Origin: Apostichopus japonicus | Taxonomy: Eukaryota > Echinodermata > Holothuroidea > Aspidochirotida > Stichopodidae | Assembly: GCF_037975245.1 (NCBI RefSeq) | Contig: NC_092562.1 | Span: 2,883,001-2,947,000 of the forward strand | Length of the DNA: 64,000 nucleotides | Direction of reading: 5' to 3' | Shown here: positions 43,501 to 56,850 of the stretch, in pieces | How the letters are laid out: each line of letters begins with the position of its first letter | How positions within the stretch are numbered: the stretch's first letter is position 1 | The notes under the pieces: generated by a model | What the model was told of the DNA's origin: nothing | What the model saw: only the letters and a program-made list of their open reading frames with translations | Databases searched by the model: none | Position numbers and translations under genes: made by a program

Positions 43501-46500
43501 GATGATTGGTATCATTCAGAACTCGCCAATGGACGATTATACTAAGTTATTATCTAACAGTGTCGCTCTAACAGCATTGACGGCTGAAAATAAATGTAAA
43601 TATAAATTATATTCTTAGGCAAAGAGTACACTCACTTTGTTTGCCAGTGGTTATATACTCTGTTTCGGAAAGCTGTCCAAAGGTATCATGATGTTTCGCA
43701 ACCATTTGAATTCTGTAAATACTGAACGGCTGCATGTCACTCAAGATGTATTGATTGACATCAGCAGCTATGTCTTCTTTGACAACATAGTTCTCATTAG
43801 GAACACCAGGCTCGCAGGCAATGTAGCGTTGGAGAGCATACAGCAGTTTGTAAGAGTTTACAGGGCAGAGATTATTGGCATCGTCAGGGGCTTGCCAATG
43901 GACAGTTATATCATTACCTGATAATGTTGTTGTGACAGATCTAACCTTGCCTAGATCTGAAAAGAAAAGTAGAAACTGGGTGTAGTTCACGGTTCTCGGT
44001 TTATCACAACCTATAACTTGGAAGTACTTCATTTAGAATAAAAAGATTTCTTTATCTTTTAATTAGTCACAAGTTTCTTTTCATACATTGCAAAAAAGCT
44101 CACCAGAAGTGTGGAACTTAGGTATCATAACATTTTACATGAAAAACGAAAAAAAAGTCAACTGAAAATGTTACTTAAGAAATGTAATTTTACCTGCTTC
44201 ACTAGTTGTAGCAAATCCCGAAGAATTTGCCGCTGTACCTAAATGCTGAGAATTTCTTGGCGTTACCTTCAATTTATAATCTCCACAAGCTTTCAAGTCA
44301 TTAAACGTTTTGCTAGTTCCTGATGTGTTCGCTCTCTGTACTACTGAAATTGATCCATTTCTGTTTCTCTGCATAAGCTCTAGCTGGTACACGAGAGTAT
44401 TTCCATTGTGGTCCTTACATGGGAGAGGACCCCACGTAAAAGATAGAGAATGTTGTTGGGTTCTGTAACTTCGCAAGGATGTTACTTGTCCAGATGGTGC
44501 TGGTGAGTAGGAAGGAAACTTGAATATTATGCTGTAATAATTACATCTACTCCTAGGTAGCTATGATGGATGAGGTCAGGGTTTACTTTCAATCTATTCT
44601 ACATACAACTACAAAAGTAGTCAATATCAACATTTATGGGACAAAAAGGTAACTCAGCTGCCTCTGCAAGAAAAACATTATTTCAAATATGAGATTTGAC
44701 CTTTTAAAGCTTCAGATTCCATGTCTATAAGATTTGAACATTTTGATATAATACCTGTTTTGCAGGTGAATATGTTGCTAACAGAATGACTAGCCAGTCA
44801 ACCACTAACCAAGAAATTGCTCATTCTGAAAAATTCTTGTGACTTTTTAATGAAAACTATAACCAAAGTACAAAGCAGCTTTTTAGGTCCTTTTCTATTA
44901 CTTGAATTCCTCAACCTCATTGACCCCACGATGCCAAACGACATAAATAACTAGCTTATCTATTCAAATCTAACTTCAAATGGTGGAATTAAAGTCGAAA
45001 AATTGACAACTTTGAACATTGTTTTTCTCTGAGTTATTTTCTGTTAGAATCGCAATAAACCACGCCCATAATGTGAATATTTAAATTCATGGAGGTCATT
45101 GAATATTAAAGATAAATAATTTTCAACAACCCAGTACAACCATATGTACTACAAAATCATACATTATTTGTATACATTGTGTATGGCTGTGATACCAATG
45201 CACCTTCTTCGGATTGCTGTGTATGAGTCTATTTTAAGCATTGGCTTATAAATAAACATGTTAGTTATTCACTGATTGGTTGAATTAAACTAGTGAATTT
45301 GGGGAACTGTATCCAATTAACTTTCAAAGAGGAATTTGTAGCAAGGCACTCTACTGATTATCTGCAGAAGTCCTTAATTACTCTTCAATTAATGCTCTTA
45401 ACAGGGAAATACTTGGCTAATATCTTAATTTGCTGTTTTGTGAAGAATACATGTAAAAAACTTGATGGATATGTCAAATGGTGAGAAAACGGTATCAAAA
45501 TGCAAAAAGGTGTTTTAAGAGATGACAAATGGTGAACTGGTTATTGTTAACATAGTCAGTTGGCAGTGATGGGAAATGCAAGCAGCCAAACCTGAAAGAT
45601 GTACTAACAAGTCAAATCTATACAGGCTGAAGTTATCTCTTAAAAAAACTTTTGCAAATTGTTCCCTCATGTTGACCTCTGTTCAAGAAATAGCTTTCTT
45701 GATATCACCTTTTAACAAGAACGTCACCTTTTGATTTCTGCTGCCCTCAGCGTGATTGAGTACACCCAAGGCAAGTATGATATATTATGTTAATGCTTCC
45801 TTGCATATTACACAAATTGAACCAATATCCAAACTATGCTAGGAAAGTATGAAGTTTGTTCTTCAATATCTATTTGTCTGAAGCAATAAGCAACTACCAA
45901 ACAGTTTGAGTGAGCTAATAAAAGTCAACAATAGTTTTCTTACCTGAAGGCAATGTACTTTCTGTTACTTTGAAGGGAGGCCCTTGCAGATTTTGCGAGG
46001 GTGCATCTCCACTAATTACTGCAGAAACTTTTATCTCATATCTGGCAAATTTTTCCAAGCGTTCCAATCTTTGTCGTGTGCCATTTTGCTCGACTCTTTT
46101 GCCGGCTGATGCATCTTCTCCTGGGTCACAAGCCTCATGTTGAAGAAGTTGGTATACTATAATGTATTTGTCAATTTGACATGCATTGTTTTCCATACTT
46201 GGTGGTGCCCAAGTAACTGTGAGGGACCTTTGCTCTTGTGGAATAGCTCTTAGGCTTATGACCTTACCGGGTGCTGGAAATCATGAAAGAGAAAACATCT
46301 ATGTATTGTTTAATAACACATTTAGTAGACGTATTTCACCATAGGTCACAAGTGGAGTAAAAGCCTGTGACATAACAAACTATCTTCATCAACATGTTTT
46401 GCAAACTTTACCTGGCAACATCAGTTTTATGCTGAATTTAATTCTATGATGGTAACTTTAATACGAGCCTGATTATTTCAGAGATATTCATAAGCTGAGC

Positions 46501-49500
46501 GATAGTGCTGAATGATATAATTAGTAAGATGGTAACCAGACCTTCAATGATGCTGCAGTTAAAGTAAGATAAAATGTAACAATTGCTTGAAAGGGATTTT
46601 ATGGACAAAACTCCAGTAAGGAAGACCTTTGCCAGGATCAATTTGTACTCTTCACAAATGAACAAATGCTAGATTTGGACAAATTACTTCATTGGGTGAT
46701 CATGAGGGGTGATGTTTAGGATGGCATACTCCTATTAGAGTCCATCCATATCTATTTGCCCAATTGTTCTCCTCAGGAAAAGTGTCAAAAAGCAGCAGGA
46801 GAACATCTTTTTTAACCTGTTATCAATCAGGATCTGTTTTTTTGTGGCTTGTGTGTTTAAGGTCAATTGAGGCAATTTTAGACCCCTTTAGGCCATTCCA
46901 GGAGCAGTGTGCAAGAAATGTTTACTACAAAGTGAAGAGGTTTGTTTACAAGTGAAGAAAACTTCAGTCTCTCATAGCCAAAAATCTACATGGTCATTAT
47001 AAGGAAAATTGACGATGTAGTAGAACACACGTAATCTTAATGAATGCTGGTAATTTAACTTGCAGATCTGTATACCTTCAGCCTCAGTAGTAGCATTTAC
47101 AATATTACTCTCTGCCAGTGTGGATGTAGTTGTTGAGATCATCACTCGAAATTCATAGCTTGTGCAGGGTATTAAAGCATCTACTAGTACTGTTATTCTT
47201 TCAGAGGATGTATCCAAAGTTTGGTTCAAAGTCCAATCATTTGAACCAGGAATTTGTTTCTGCAGAATAATGTCTTTTCTCTGTCCACACCGTAGCTGAC
47301 CTTCAGGTGGTAGCTGAAATAATCACATTCCAAATATTAACTCAAAGAGTAATGTGTCAGTCTCTATAGAATACTCACTACTATACCTTAATAAGGAAGT
47401 TTCAGCTTAAAAACCAAAATATGAATAGATACTTCAATTGCCATTCATATTTGATATAATCAACTAACAAACAAAGAAAAAAAATGGAACAGATGTTTCT
47501 GGTCATTTCATGGGTGGACCATACTTGATTTTGCAAAAGTTCCCAATGTGGATCTCAATTCTTATCTTCATTGCACAGACAGGCCAAGTGGGAGATGGGG
47601 GTTAGGCATGGGTATGAACAGATTTGAACCAAACTGCTCTTTGCATAACCAGCAATTGCATGTATACCAATGCCATATTTCATAAATTCATCTTTAAATA
47701 TATTAACTGCAAATTGACACATACTTTTCACTTCATGTTTCAAATTATCACTCAAATGCTAAATCTACAGAACAAAATAGTTCAATATGTCTTTTTATGT
47801 GAAAGTTATATGTATAATTTGAGTCAAAAGTAATCATAACAGTAAAAGTTAGTAAGAACGTAGTAACAAAAACAAACAAAATCATGTGATTATTGATATG
47901 TCTGCTTTTAACAGAACTTTTCATAGGTGTACAGTTTATCTTAAAGGATAAGACGAATTTCCTGAAAGCTTACTTCTACAGTAAATGTCACTTGTGTCGA
48001 CATTTGATTGTTAACTGTGAGGACTGGTGAGTCTAGCTCTGTCAAGAGAAAAGAGAATCAATAAAGTTATTATTTGTGACAGGTAAGGCTAATTGCCATC
48101 ACTTAATTAAGGCAGAACATAAAACTTTCGTTTTTTTAAAAAGATATTCATCTAGTAAATTCAGTGCTTCTAGTCAGAGGTGTAGCTTGGAAATGTAACT
48201 TTAGAAATACAATGTCATTAATCACCAACTTTAGGAGTGAAAGGCAAGGCCTGAATAAATCCATTGCAGAAATATACACGAAATGCGTCATATCTCTACT
48301 AGGGATTCATATTGCCATGTATTGGAGAAGGGGAGAACTGATGAAGTTGACCAATGCTGGCACAAGGGACTATGTCAGTAATGTACTTCTTGTAATGTAC
48401 AGCTTAAAGGTAAATATTCGTTCTACAAAATCAAAATCAAATACATCTGACAGAAAGTGTAGCACCTACCTCTACAAGTCATATGTTCCTGCTGACTACT
48501 AAGTGGACCTTCTCCATTTTCACCATCCCTTACAACTGCCAGCTGAAAGAAGTAACCAGTACTAGGTTCAAGGTTCTCAACGTAATAACCAAGTGCCTCT
48601 CCTTCATAATCCACTCTGAAGGTACCGTCAGTGCCTTTACGCCGGTAAAGTTTGTATGCTATTATTGGATCATCACCAGGATCCCTGCCTTTTTCCCAAG
48701 CTGGCCATGAAACAATCATACTTGTTGAAGTGACTCTTGAAAACGTGAGAACCTGCTCTCTACGATAATATGGCAATGCTGAGAGACAACATGAAAGAGA
48801 TAATCAACTGCTTTGCAAAACAAGAAGGTCAAGATGATTCGGGTTTGTTGATGCTGTAATTTAAGCTAATTTTATGCAGAATGCAATGACATGGTTTGTG
48901 CAAATAATATATACAGTATATTTTAAATCAAAATAAATTGATTATTTGTAATTTACTTTCTTGTTCTTCTTGGCAATGCTGAAAGACAAAAGAGTATGAT
49001 AACAAACGACTTTACAGAATGAGAGACCAAGATCATTCAGTTGTTGTCGATGATGAAATATGCTCTATCTGTTAAAATGCTACATTTAGACAGAGAAAAA
49101 AAGCTTGCACAAAAGTGAACAGGTAGAAAGATGCATTGCATACTGATCATTATCTTTGCTACAACTAACTAAAAAATAAACTGTAATCCAATAAAAAACA
49201 ACTTACTAAAGAGCTTCACATCTGCATCTTTCCGCAACTCTTGACCTATGACACTGCACGAAATCACATCACCTCTGGTAAACCTCTGATCCCAGTAGCA
49301 TCTACGTATGCCATTTTCAACATTTGACCTTTCTGGAGTGATTTGTTGTGAACTGTTCCCAATTATCAAGACAACACTCTCCTCTGCTGGTAAGGGTTTA
49401 CCTCTCACATTACATGTTACGGTAGAAAGGGCACCTGGATTGGCTTTTGCATTGAATACTCTAGTAATGGTTAGCTCTGGAGACAAAAATAAATGATCTT

Positions 49501-49938
49501 GGTTATTAGGAGAATCTCTGCTTTTAAAACTGCAGCAAATATATAGTTAATGGTGATGAATAAGTGTTTTGTTTTTAACTATACTGAATGGGTGGTGTTT
49601 TTATAAAGATAGTATTATTTGTGGGCTGTTATGGTGTGGCATATTTCCTATGAAATTGTAATTGTATCTGTCCCATATGGTGTTGTATGTAGTATTTTAC
49701 TTGGTGTTTGTGGCACTGTATTTATGTAGTGTGCACGTATGTATATATTTATATATATCATTGAAGTCGTTGTGAGTTGGAAAATCCAGAACAGGGAAAA
49801 AACTTCCAGCCTCCAACAGGATTCGAACCTGGGCCTCCCGCTTTATATGCGGACACCCTAACCATTAGGCTATGGAAGCTGATTGTATGTCCTGAGGTTT
49901 GAACCGGTAAGGAAGGTCGTAATTCCACTGTATGTATG

Positions 49939-49974
<36 letters not shown>

Positions 49975-52900
49975 TATATATATAGATGTGATGTGGTGCT
50001 ATATGTAGTTTGTTATATGGTGTTGTATATGTGACATTGTATTTATTTAACTTGTATTATATAGGTGGTGATGCTGTTGAATATGCGTAACTGTGTTATT
50101 TGTTTTATACATGTTTAGTGATGTATGTGCTGTTGTTTATGTGGCATTGTATCAATGATGCTGTTTGTTATTGTTAATGTACTAACATTGTGTAATGAGG
50201 GTGCTTAAGGTGACATTTTACAAAGATGGTACATGTTTTGTTGTATGGTACATATATTAGATGTAATGTCATGTGTGTATGTAGTTCTGTGATATCCTTA
50301 TAGTTGCATTTCCACAAGTAGCAAACTTACGTTCTTGTTCTTCACTGAAAGGACCTTCACCGTGAAGCCCTACCCTAACAACTGCCAGCTTAAAGAAGTA
50401 ACGACTCCTAGGTGTATGATTCTCAACCAGGTAACTATGTTCCTTTCCTTCATAAACGTTATCGAAGGGACCGTTGAGGCCTTCACGCCACTTAAGTTTG
50501 TATGCTTTTATTGGACCATCACCAGGATCCGTGCCTTCTTCCCAAGCTGGCCATGAAACATTCATACTTGTTGAAGTGATTCTTGAAAACTTAAGGACCG
50601 GTTCACTCTCATATGATGGCAATGCTGAAAGAAAACATGAGAGAGATAACAAACTACTTTGCAAAACCAGAAGGTCAAGATGATTCCAGTTGTTGATGTT
50701 GTTATTTAAGCTAATTCTTTTCAGAATAATGACATGGTTTGTGCAAGTAATATAAACTGGTACGATATATTTCAAATCTAAATAAATCGATGATTAGTAA
50801 TTTACTTTCTTGTTCTTGTTCGACATTAAATATCTGTGATTGGAGGTGATATCTCTAACACCACATGTTGAACATAAATATTGCTTGGATAACGCATGTA
50901 GTACAGGAATACAGAATATTATACTTGGTATATAAGCAATGGATGCCATTATCAATACTTGTTATATTCAGCCTATGTCTAAAAGTAACATGTTTGAATT
51001 TATAGTGAAGACCACCATGAATAAATTGGGCACACACATTACCAGCTAAGTGCACATCTATTACACAAATTTTCTTCGTTTCATACAGTAGCGTTCAACA
51101 AAATGGTACAACTAGGACGCAACATACAAGCTACATTTTAGATCAAAATTGCTTAACAGCAGGTCTTACGCTATTCAGCTTTTAAAGGAAGACTCGGCAC
51201 CCATAAACATAATCTGTTCCTAATCTAGTCCGCTAACATACATTCAAACACAATAAAACGGCAGAATTGTTGAAGTAAACAAGAATTGCTAATAGGAATA
51301 GGAAACATTTCTTAGTTAGAAGACTATTGAATTGTGTGTGGATATTGGTTTGGTACTTTGGTGAGATGTACACAAACAAAATTGCACACCAACTCACATC
51401 AATTGCAGAGGTTACATTGAGACAGAGCTTAATACATATACACTTGCAAACGAAACAAGAGTCAAAGCAAAGCACAGTTAATTTTTTTTTAATTTTAATT
51501 ATCACCTACAGTACTGTGCATAGAATAGGTTTGAGTGTATACTGTTTATGTTAGCATTGTCACTTCTATGCACCCAAACTCCTCTTGTGACATGTATGTA
51601 TTATGACATTATATGACATAAATTTCTGTTCAATTATTAAGTCAGGAAAGCTGCTTTAAGGCAATATTGATGACAACTCAGCACTTGGTACACAGAAGAG
51701 AGCAAATTATACATGTTTTTATAGCACAGAACATTTAATACACCCAATTCTGGGCAAGTTCATGGCTTCTTTCCATGCTCAGCACCTGATATTGCATCAT
51801 GTGGTTAAAGCATGGTATCATCCTGGTTAAATTCATGTAGGTTTTCCTCAAAAAGGCAAACGAGGGTGCCATAATGTTCATACTGTATGTTCACCGTTAA
51901 CAAGATGGCTTATTATTAATTCGACTTTTGCATTGTTAACTATTCACTTTCAATCTAAGAACTTCATTAATCAGTTTCAGGTTAAGAAGATCACATTAAC
52001 CTACTGTAACAATGAAGTTTTTCAAATAAGGCAATAATTTTGATTTGGTAGAATCTTGTTTCCCTTTGGATTGACAAAGGAAAGAAAAAATTATTTACTA
52101 TTATAGCTTGGGAGTCTTAAACATTTTTTCCCCTTTTGGATGCATTTTATGAGATCTTAGGGGGGAATTAAATAATGTTTTATCCCCATAGAACCCCCTG
52201 TTTTTAATGAGCCTTTCCATGCTGCTTTGTATTAAGCAAAGCCATCAAACTATAGCTGTGACATCTTTCATGTAAGAAACTTTGACTGCTATTTCTATTA
52301 AGCTATCAGTACAAAAACTACTTTTTAGGGCAATTGCAATGAAACATTTCCTTTCAAACTTGTCAACAACACTTGTCAACAAATGAAAACCTAAGTACTC
52401 AAAGGCTTTATTTTTCTTACATAAATAAGTAAATGAATAGTACAAGATTCCCTCCTGAATTCTTTCCTCGATATCATTTAAACAAACTCACATGTCCATC
52501 TACAGGGTGAGCGAATTTTGTAAATTCCATGATATTTTGAGAGATGTCGAATCTCTGTGTGGTCTCTTTATGTCATCATAACCAGTGTTCCTTTATATGG
52601 CAATCCAGTTTACATTAATTCTCCAAAATTAAAATATCCTTACACAGGTCTGTTACATCTCTTAATCAGTATAAGATGTTCTGAATGGACCTCCACCTGG
52701 ACAAAAAACACCCTTTATCAGGCGCGTAGCCAGGAATTTGCCAAGGGTGGGGGGGGGGTGAAACTGTTGATTGGGCATTAGATTCGGCATTGCAAACTAT
52801 CTAAGCGTAGCGCCACCATGGTTGGCGCGAAGCTTACAATAAAATTTTGGCTGAAAATGCCTCCCAGATCGCTGGAAATGGCACTTCCCAGGCCTTGTAA

Positions 52901-55900
52901 ATTGCACTTGAGCATTTTCTCTTTTGAAAATACTAGCGATATTATAAAAACATTTTTTTTAAATATGCTCAGGGGAGGGGGGCGGGCCCGGGCGGCTGCC
53001 CCCTTCCCTTGGCTACGCGCCTGCCCTTGATGTCATCAAATCCATGATAGACTGTAACAGAAGAAGCATTTGGTATGGCTAAACAGACCAATTCACATTT
53101 ACATATATATCCCTCACCACACACATAGAATGAAAAAAAGTCCGAGTTGTTTTGTTGTAAGAAGAAAAACTTTTGACATTTGATGTCAATGCATTAAGCT
53201 CAGGTACAGAAATACATGATCTGCTTAAATCCTAGCAAGCAAGAGAAACAGCACTTACTGTAAAGGGAAACGTTTCTTTCCTCAATGGCATTTGGTTGGC
53301 CTTTGATCTTGCACTGAATCACAACACCATCATGTAAAATTAGCCCAGACCAGTAATAGGTTATTGACCCTCCTTTGTCAGTTGTAGTACTGTTGGATAT
53401 TTCAGCTGAACTGTCCCCAACAGTCAAAACAACGTTACTCTCTTCTGGTAAGGGATTACCACTTACAGTACAGTTGACCTCAGACTCAGCACCTGGGTTA
53501 ACTGTCTGGTAGTGAAAAGATTCAATTCTTGCAGCATCCTGAGTTTCATCTGTGGCTATATAAGGAAGAAAGGAATTCATTAAATATGTATATGGATTGC
53601 AGCAACGGATTCCTCTCAGAAATTTTCTTGTAAATTTAATAAAAGGATATATATAACTTAAATACAGAATTTTAGCTTTGATAATTGATATATATATATC
53701 AAGGAAAAAAAAAATGCTAGTAATGTTTTTATAGCTCTACTCTAAATGTTTAGAAATTATGGTTATAAGGTTAAATCAATGATGAATGTGCAGGTCTAAA
53801 TGTTAATGTTAATCCATTGTTTTTTTTTGGTACTTGGTATGTGTAATGCATTGTTTATGTGTTAATTACTTCAGACCCTATAAGTCTAGTTTGAGTGTTA
53901 CTTGTGTTGCATATAACTTAAGGAATTCTCCTATTCCTAAACGGTGTGAGAGATTGAACAAAGTTGTCCAGCATGCAGTTTTAATTTATGAGGGTACAGA
54001 TGGATAAATTGGCAAATATTAAATAGTAGTACAGAAATACAAACCTACTGACAGCAGTGACTTTAACAGTCTACAAAAAGTCATCAAAAACTAATTTTGC
54101 GCCTCAAGTCATGAATCCATTAAATGTGATCTTACGGTGAGTGAATAGAGATGATTGAAATTGTGGGAAATTTCTCATCATCTCTGGACAGGCAAAACTA
54201 CATCCTTGTAACATTTGTCTCATAATTAGAGCTATGAATTTATCAAATTTGGTGAGTCGATCTTTGTGAATACAGTTAAATTGTACTGTACTTGATTGAC
54301 CTTAAAGACACTCTCCTAGGTTTTTCCTCCAAGAAATTCATCAAAAGCAATTAAGCTATAAATGGATATATCTGAATTTAAAGCATACCTTGCCTAGATG
54401 CCAAAACATCAATGAAACATCTGGGGAATTTTCAAAATTTATGTTAAACCATTTATTCCAATTAATGAACAAAATATCTATGGGAATTCAAAAATGACAA
54501 CGTCAAATTAATTGTAAACATTATAAAAGATGCACTGTGTAACCCCCATTCTTCCCCAGGGTTACGAGAACATTCCTGTCTATGTAACTACAGTACGTTT
54601 GATGGCCAATATAAATAATACAACTCCGAGACCACTAAACCGTCAGTCATGGAATACGGAATGCCAACAACAAAGAAACATAGTCTAGGCCTATATATTT
54701 ATTTGATACGCATCTCTGTGAAGGACAGGCTATAGAGGCCTATCCCTTGTACAAGAAATATCGGATATAATACAGCAACCCCCCACGTTATCTAGCATAT
54801 CTGATAGAAATTATCACAGTGCCATGACCCTGCTAGTGCTGGTCCTAGTTTACATGTTATTGTTACTCAGTTGTTATGGGGTAGCCAGCATGCACTGCAG
54901 TTGGCGGCAGGGCCGTCTTAATGCATGGGCCCACTGGGCCCTGGCCCAAGGCCCTGTGATGTCAGGAACCCCGCAATCGTAGTAACCCCATGTCTTAATC
55001 TGGGAGGAAAACTTATTGAATAGGCCATTATGCCTGATTGAATTTGATACTTGACAACTTGTGACGAGAGTTGGTGAAACACTTGAGAGTTTGACATTAA
55101 ATATTCAAATCCGAGTTGGCAACCCTGGAATATACAATGCCCCGAAGGCTTACAACACCACACACCAGACAACTCGGGTCCGAGCACCAGTCATATTTTT
55201 TAGTGCAATTCTCTCCCAGGTGAATATATCCGGTACGTTGATATTCATTTTCCATCACCTAATATCGATTAACGTCATACTGTGTATGGTCATAAATAAA
55301 TGAGCCTTTGGGCACATCAATGATAAGGTGGAATTGATCCTAAACCTTATCTACTGTAATTACTCTTTGTGAGCACTTTAAAGGAATGTCCATGAATTGT
55401 CATATGCATGATGATTTTAAAGGTTAAAACTAATCAAGAATAATCTCCGGAACAGAATGGGGCAGCGGCGACTTAATAGGCCCTCTCTCATGTGCATAGA
55501 AAGCGACATCCTCAAATAGATTGACTTTCAGCCAATCATACGACAGTTTATGATCAAGAAGTGCTGCAAGTTCCGTTAGTTTCCCTAGTTGAAAGACTCA
55601 ACACAAGGGTGTTACAAATGGTGAGTCCAGTATTGTTAGGGAAGGGATGGAGGGTAACTGGAAGATTACTCTTCTATAATGTATTTCAGCTTTTAGATTG
55701 ATATCATGTATGTTATTCAGCTTAAGTTTTATGCTTTATGCGAGACATAGGGAGGGGTGGTAAATGCAGGCATGTCTATGCTTGAGCGATTGTCAAGGAT
55801 GTCAATTTATCACGCAACTTTTTTTCAAACTCACTTGATTGAGGGGCCCCGCTCCATTGCCAGGCCCAGGGCCCGGTGATTTCTTAAGATGGCCCTGGTT

Positions 55901-56800
55901 GGCGGCAACCATAGGATTAGACATGGGCTATATACTAGTTAGTCTTCGGTCTCTATAGACCTAGCCTATGACCAGGGGCGGCGATTTGTTTCAAATATTG
56001 GGGGGGACATTTGCTTGGGTGCAGGCGAATTACTATCTAAGCGGAGTGCCACCATTGGTTGGCGCGCAGCGTACAAGAAAATTTCTGGTTTTGATAGCCC
56101 CCAGATCACCGGAAATGGCACTTCTCGGGCTTGAAAATGACCAACCAGATGTACACTTTTGCCTGAGAACCAAGCTTTTCCCAATAGTTTTTTTCATTCA
56201 TAACCTTTTTCAAGATAGTCACCAGTCACACATCATGTTCGACCTCATCGCATCTCCTGTGGATCATTGCTTTTGTAGGTAATTCTACGTAATGCCCCAC
56301 AATACCCATCAGCCCCACTTTTCAAGGTTTTAAGCCCATTATTTGTTCAGAATTTGAATAATAAATTCACTTCAAAACATACCCATAATGTTGCACAAAA
56401 TTTCATCTATGGACAACCAATATAGAAAAACCCCCTTCAACCCCTAACAGACCGGTCAAAATTGCACGAGTAGAGGGAAGTATGATGAAGAATGTTGGTC
56501 AAGGAATTTTCGAAAATTCAGACACAGTTAATTTATTGGTGTACAAATATTAAAACCTCTTATGTCGGCTACTATAAAACTTCGATATCATAAAAAAATA
56601 CCAAACAAATATGGTCGAGGGGGGCGGTCTCCACCCTTCGCCCCCCCATGTTCCATTCAACTCAGCTGCGCCTCGTTGAATGGAACATTCCATCTTTCAA
56701 CTCATGAAATATTTGCACTATTGCACTCATAACCATTCATTATTTGTATACTATTAGATACTACCGTATATTCCCCCCCCCCCACCCATGATCGCCGCCC

Positions 56801-56850
<50 letters not shown>

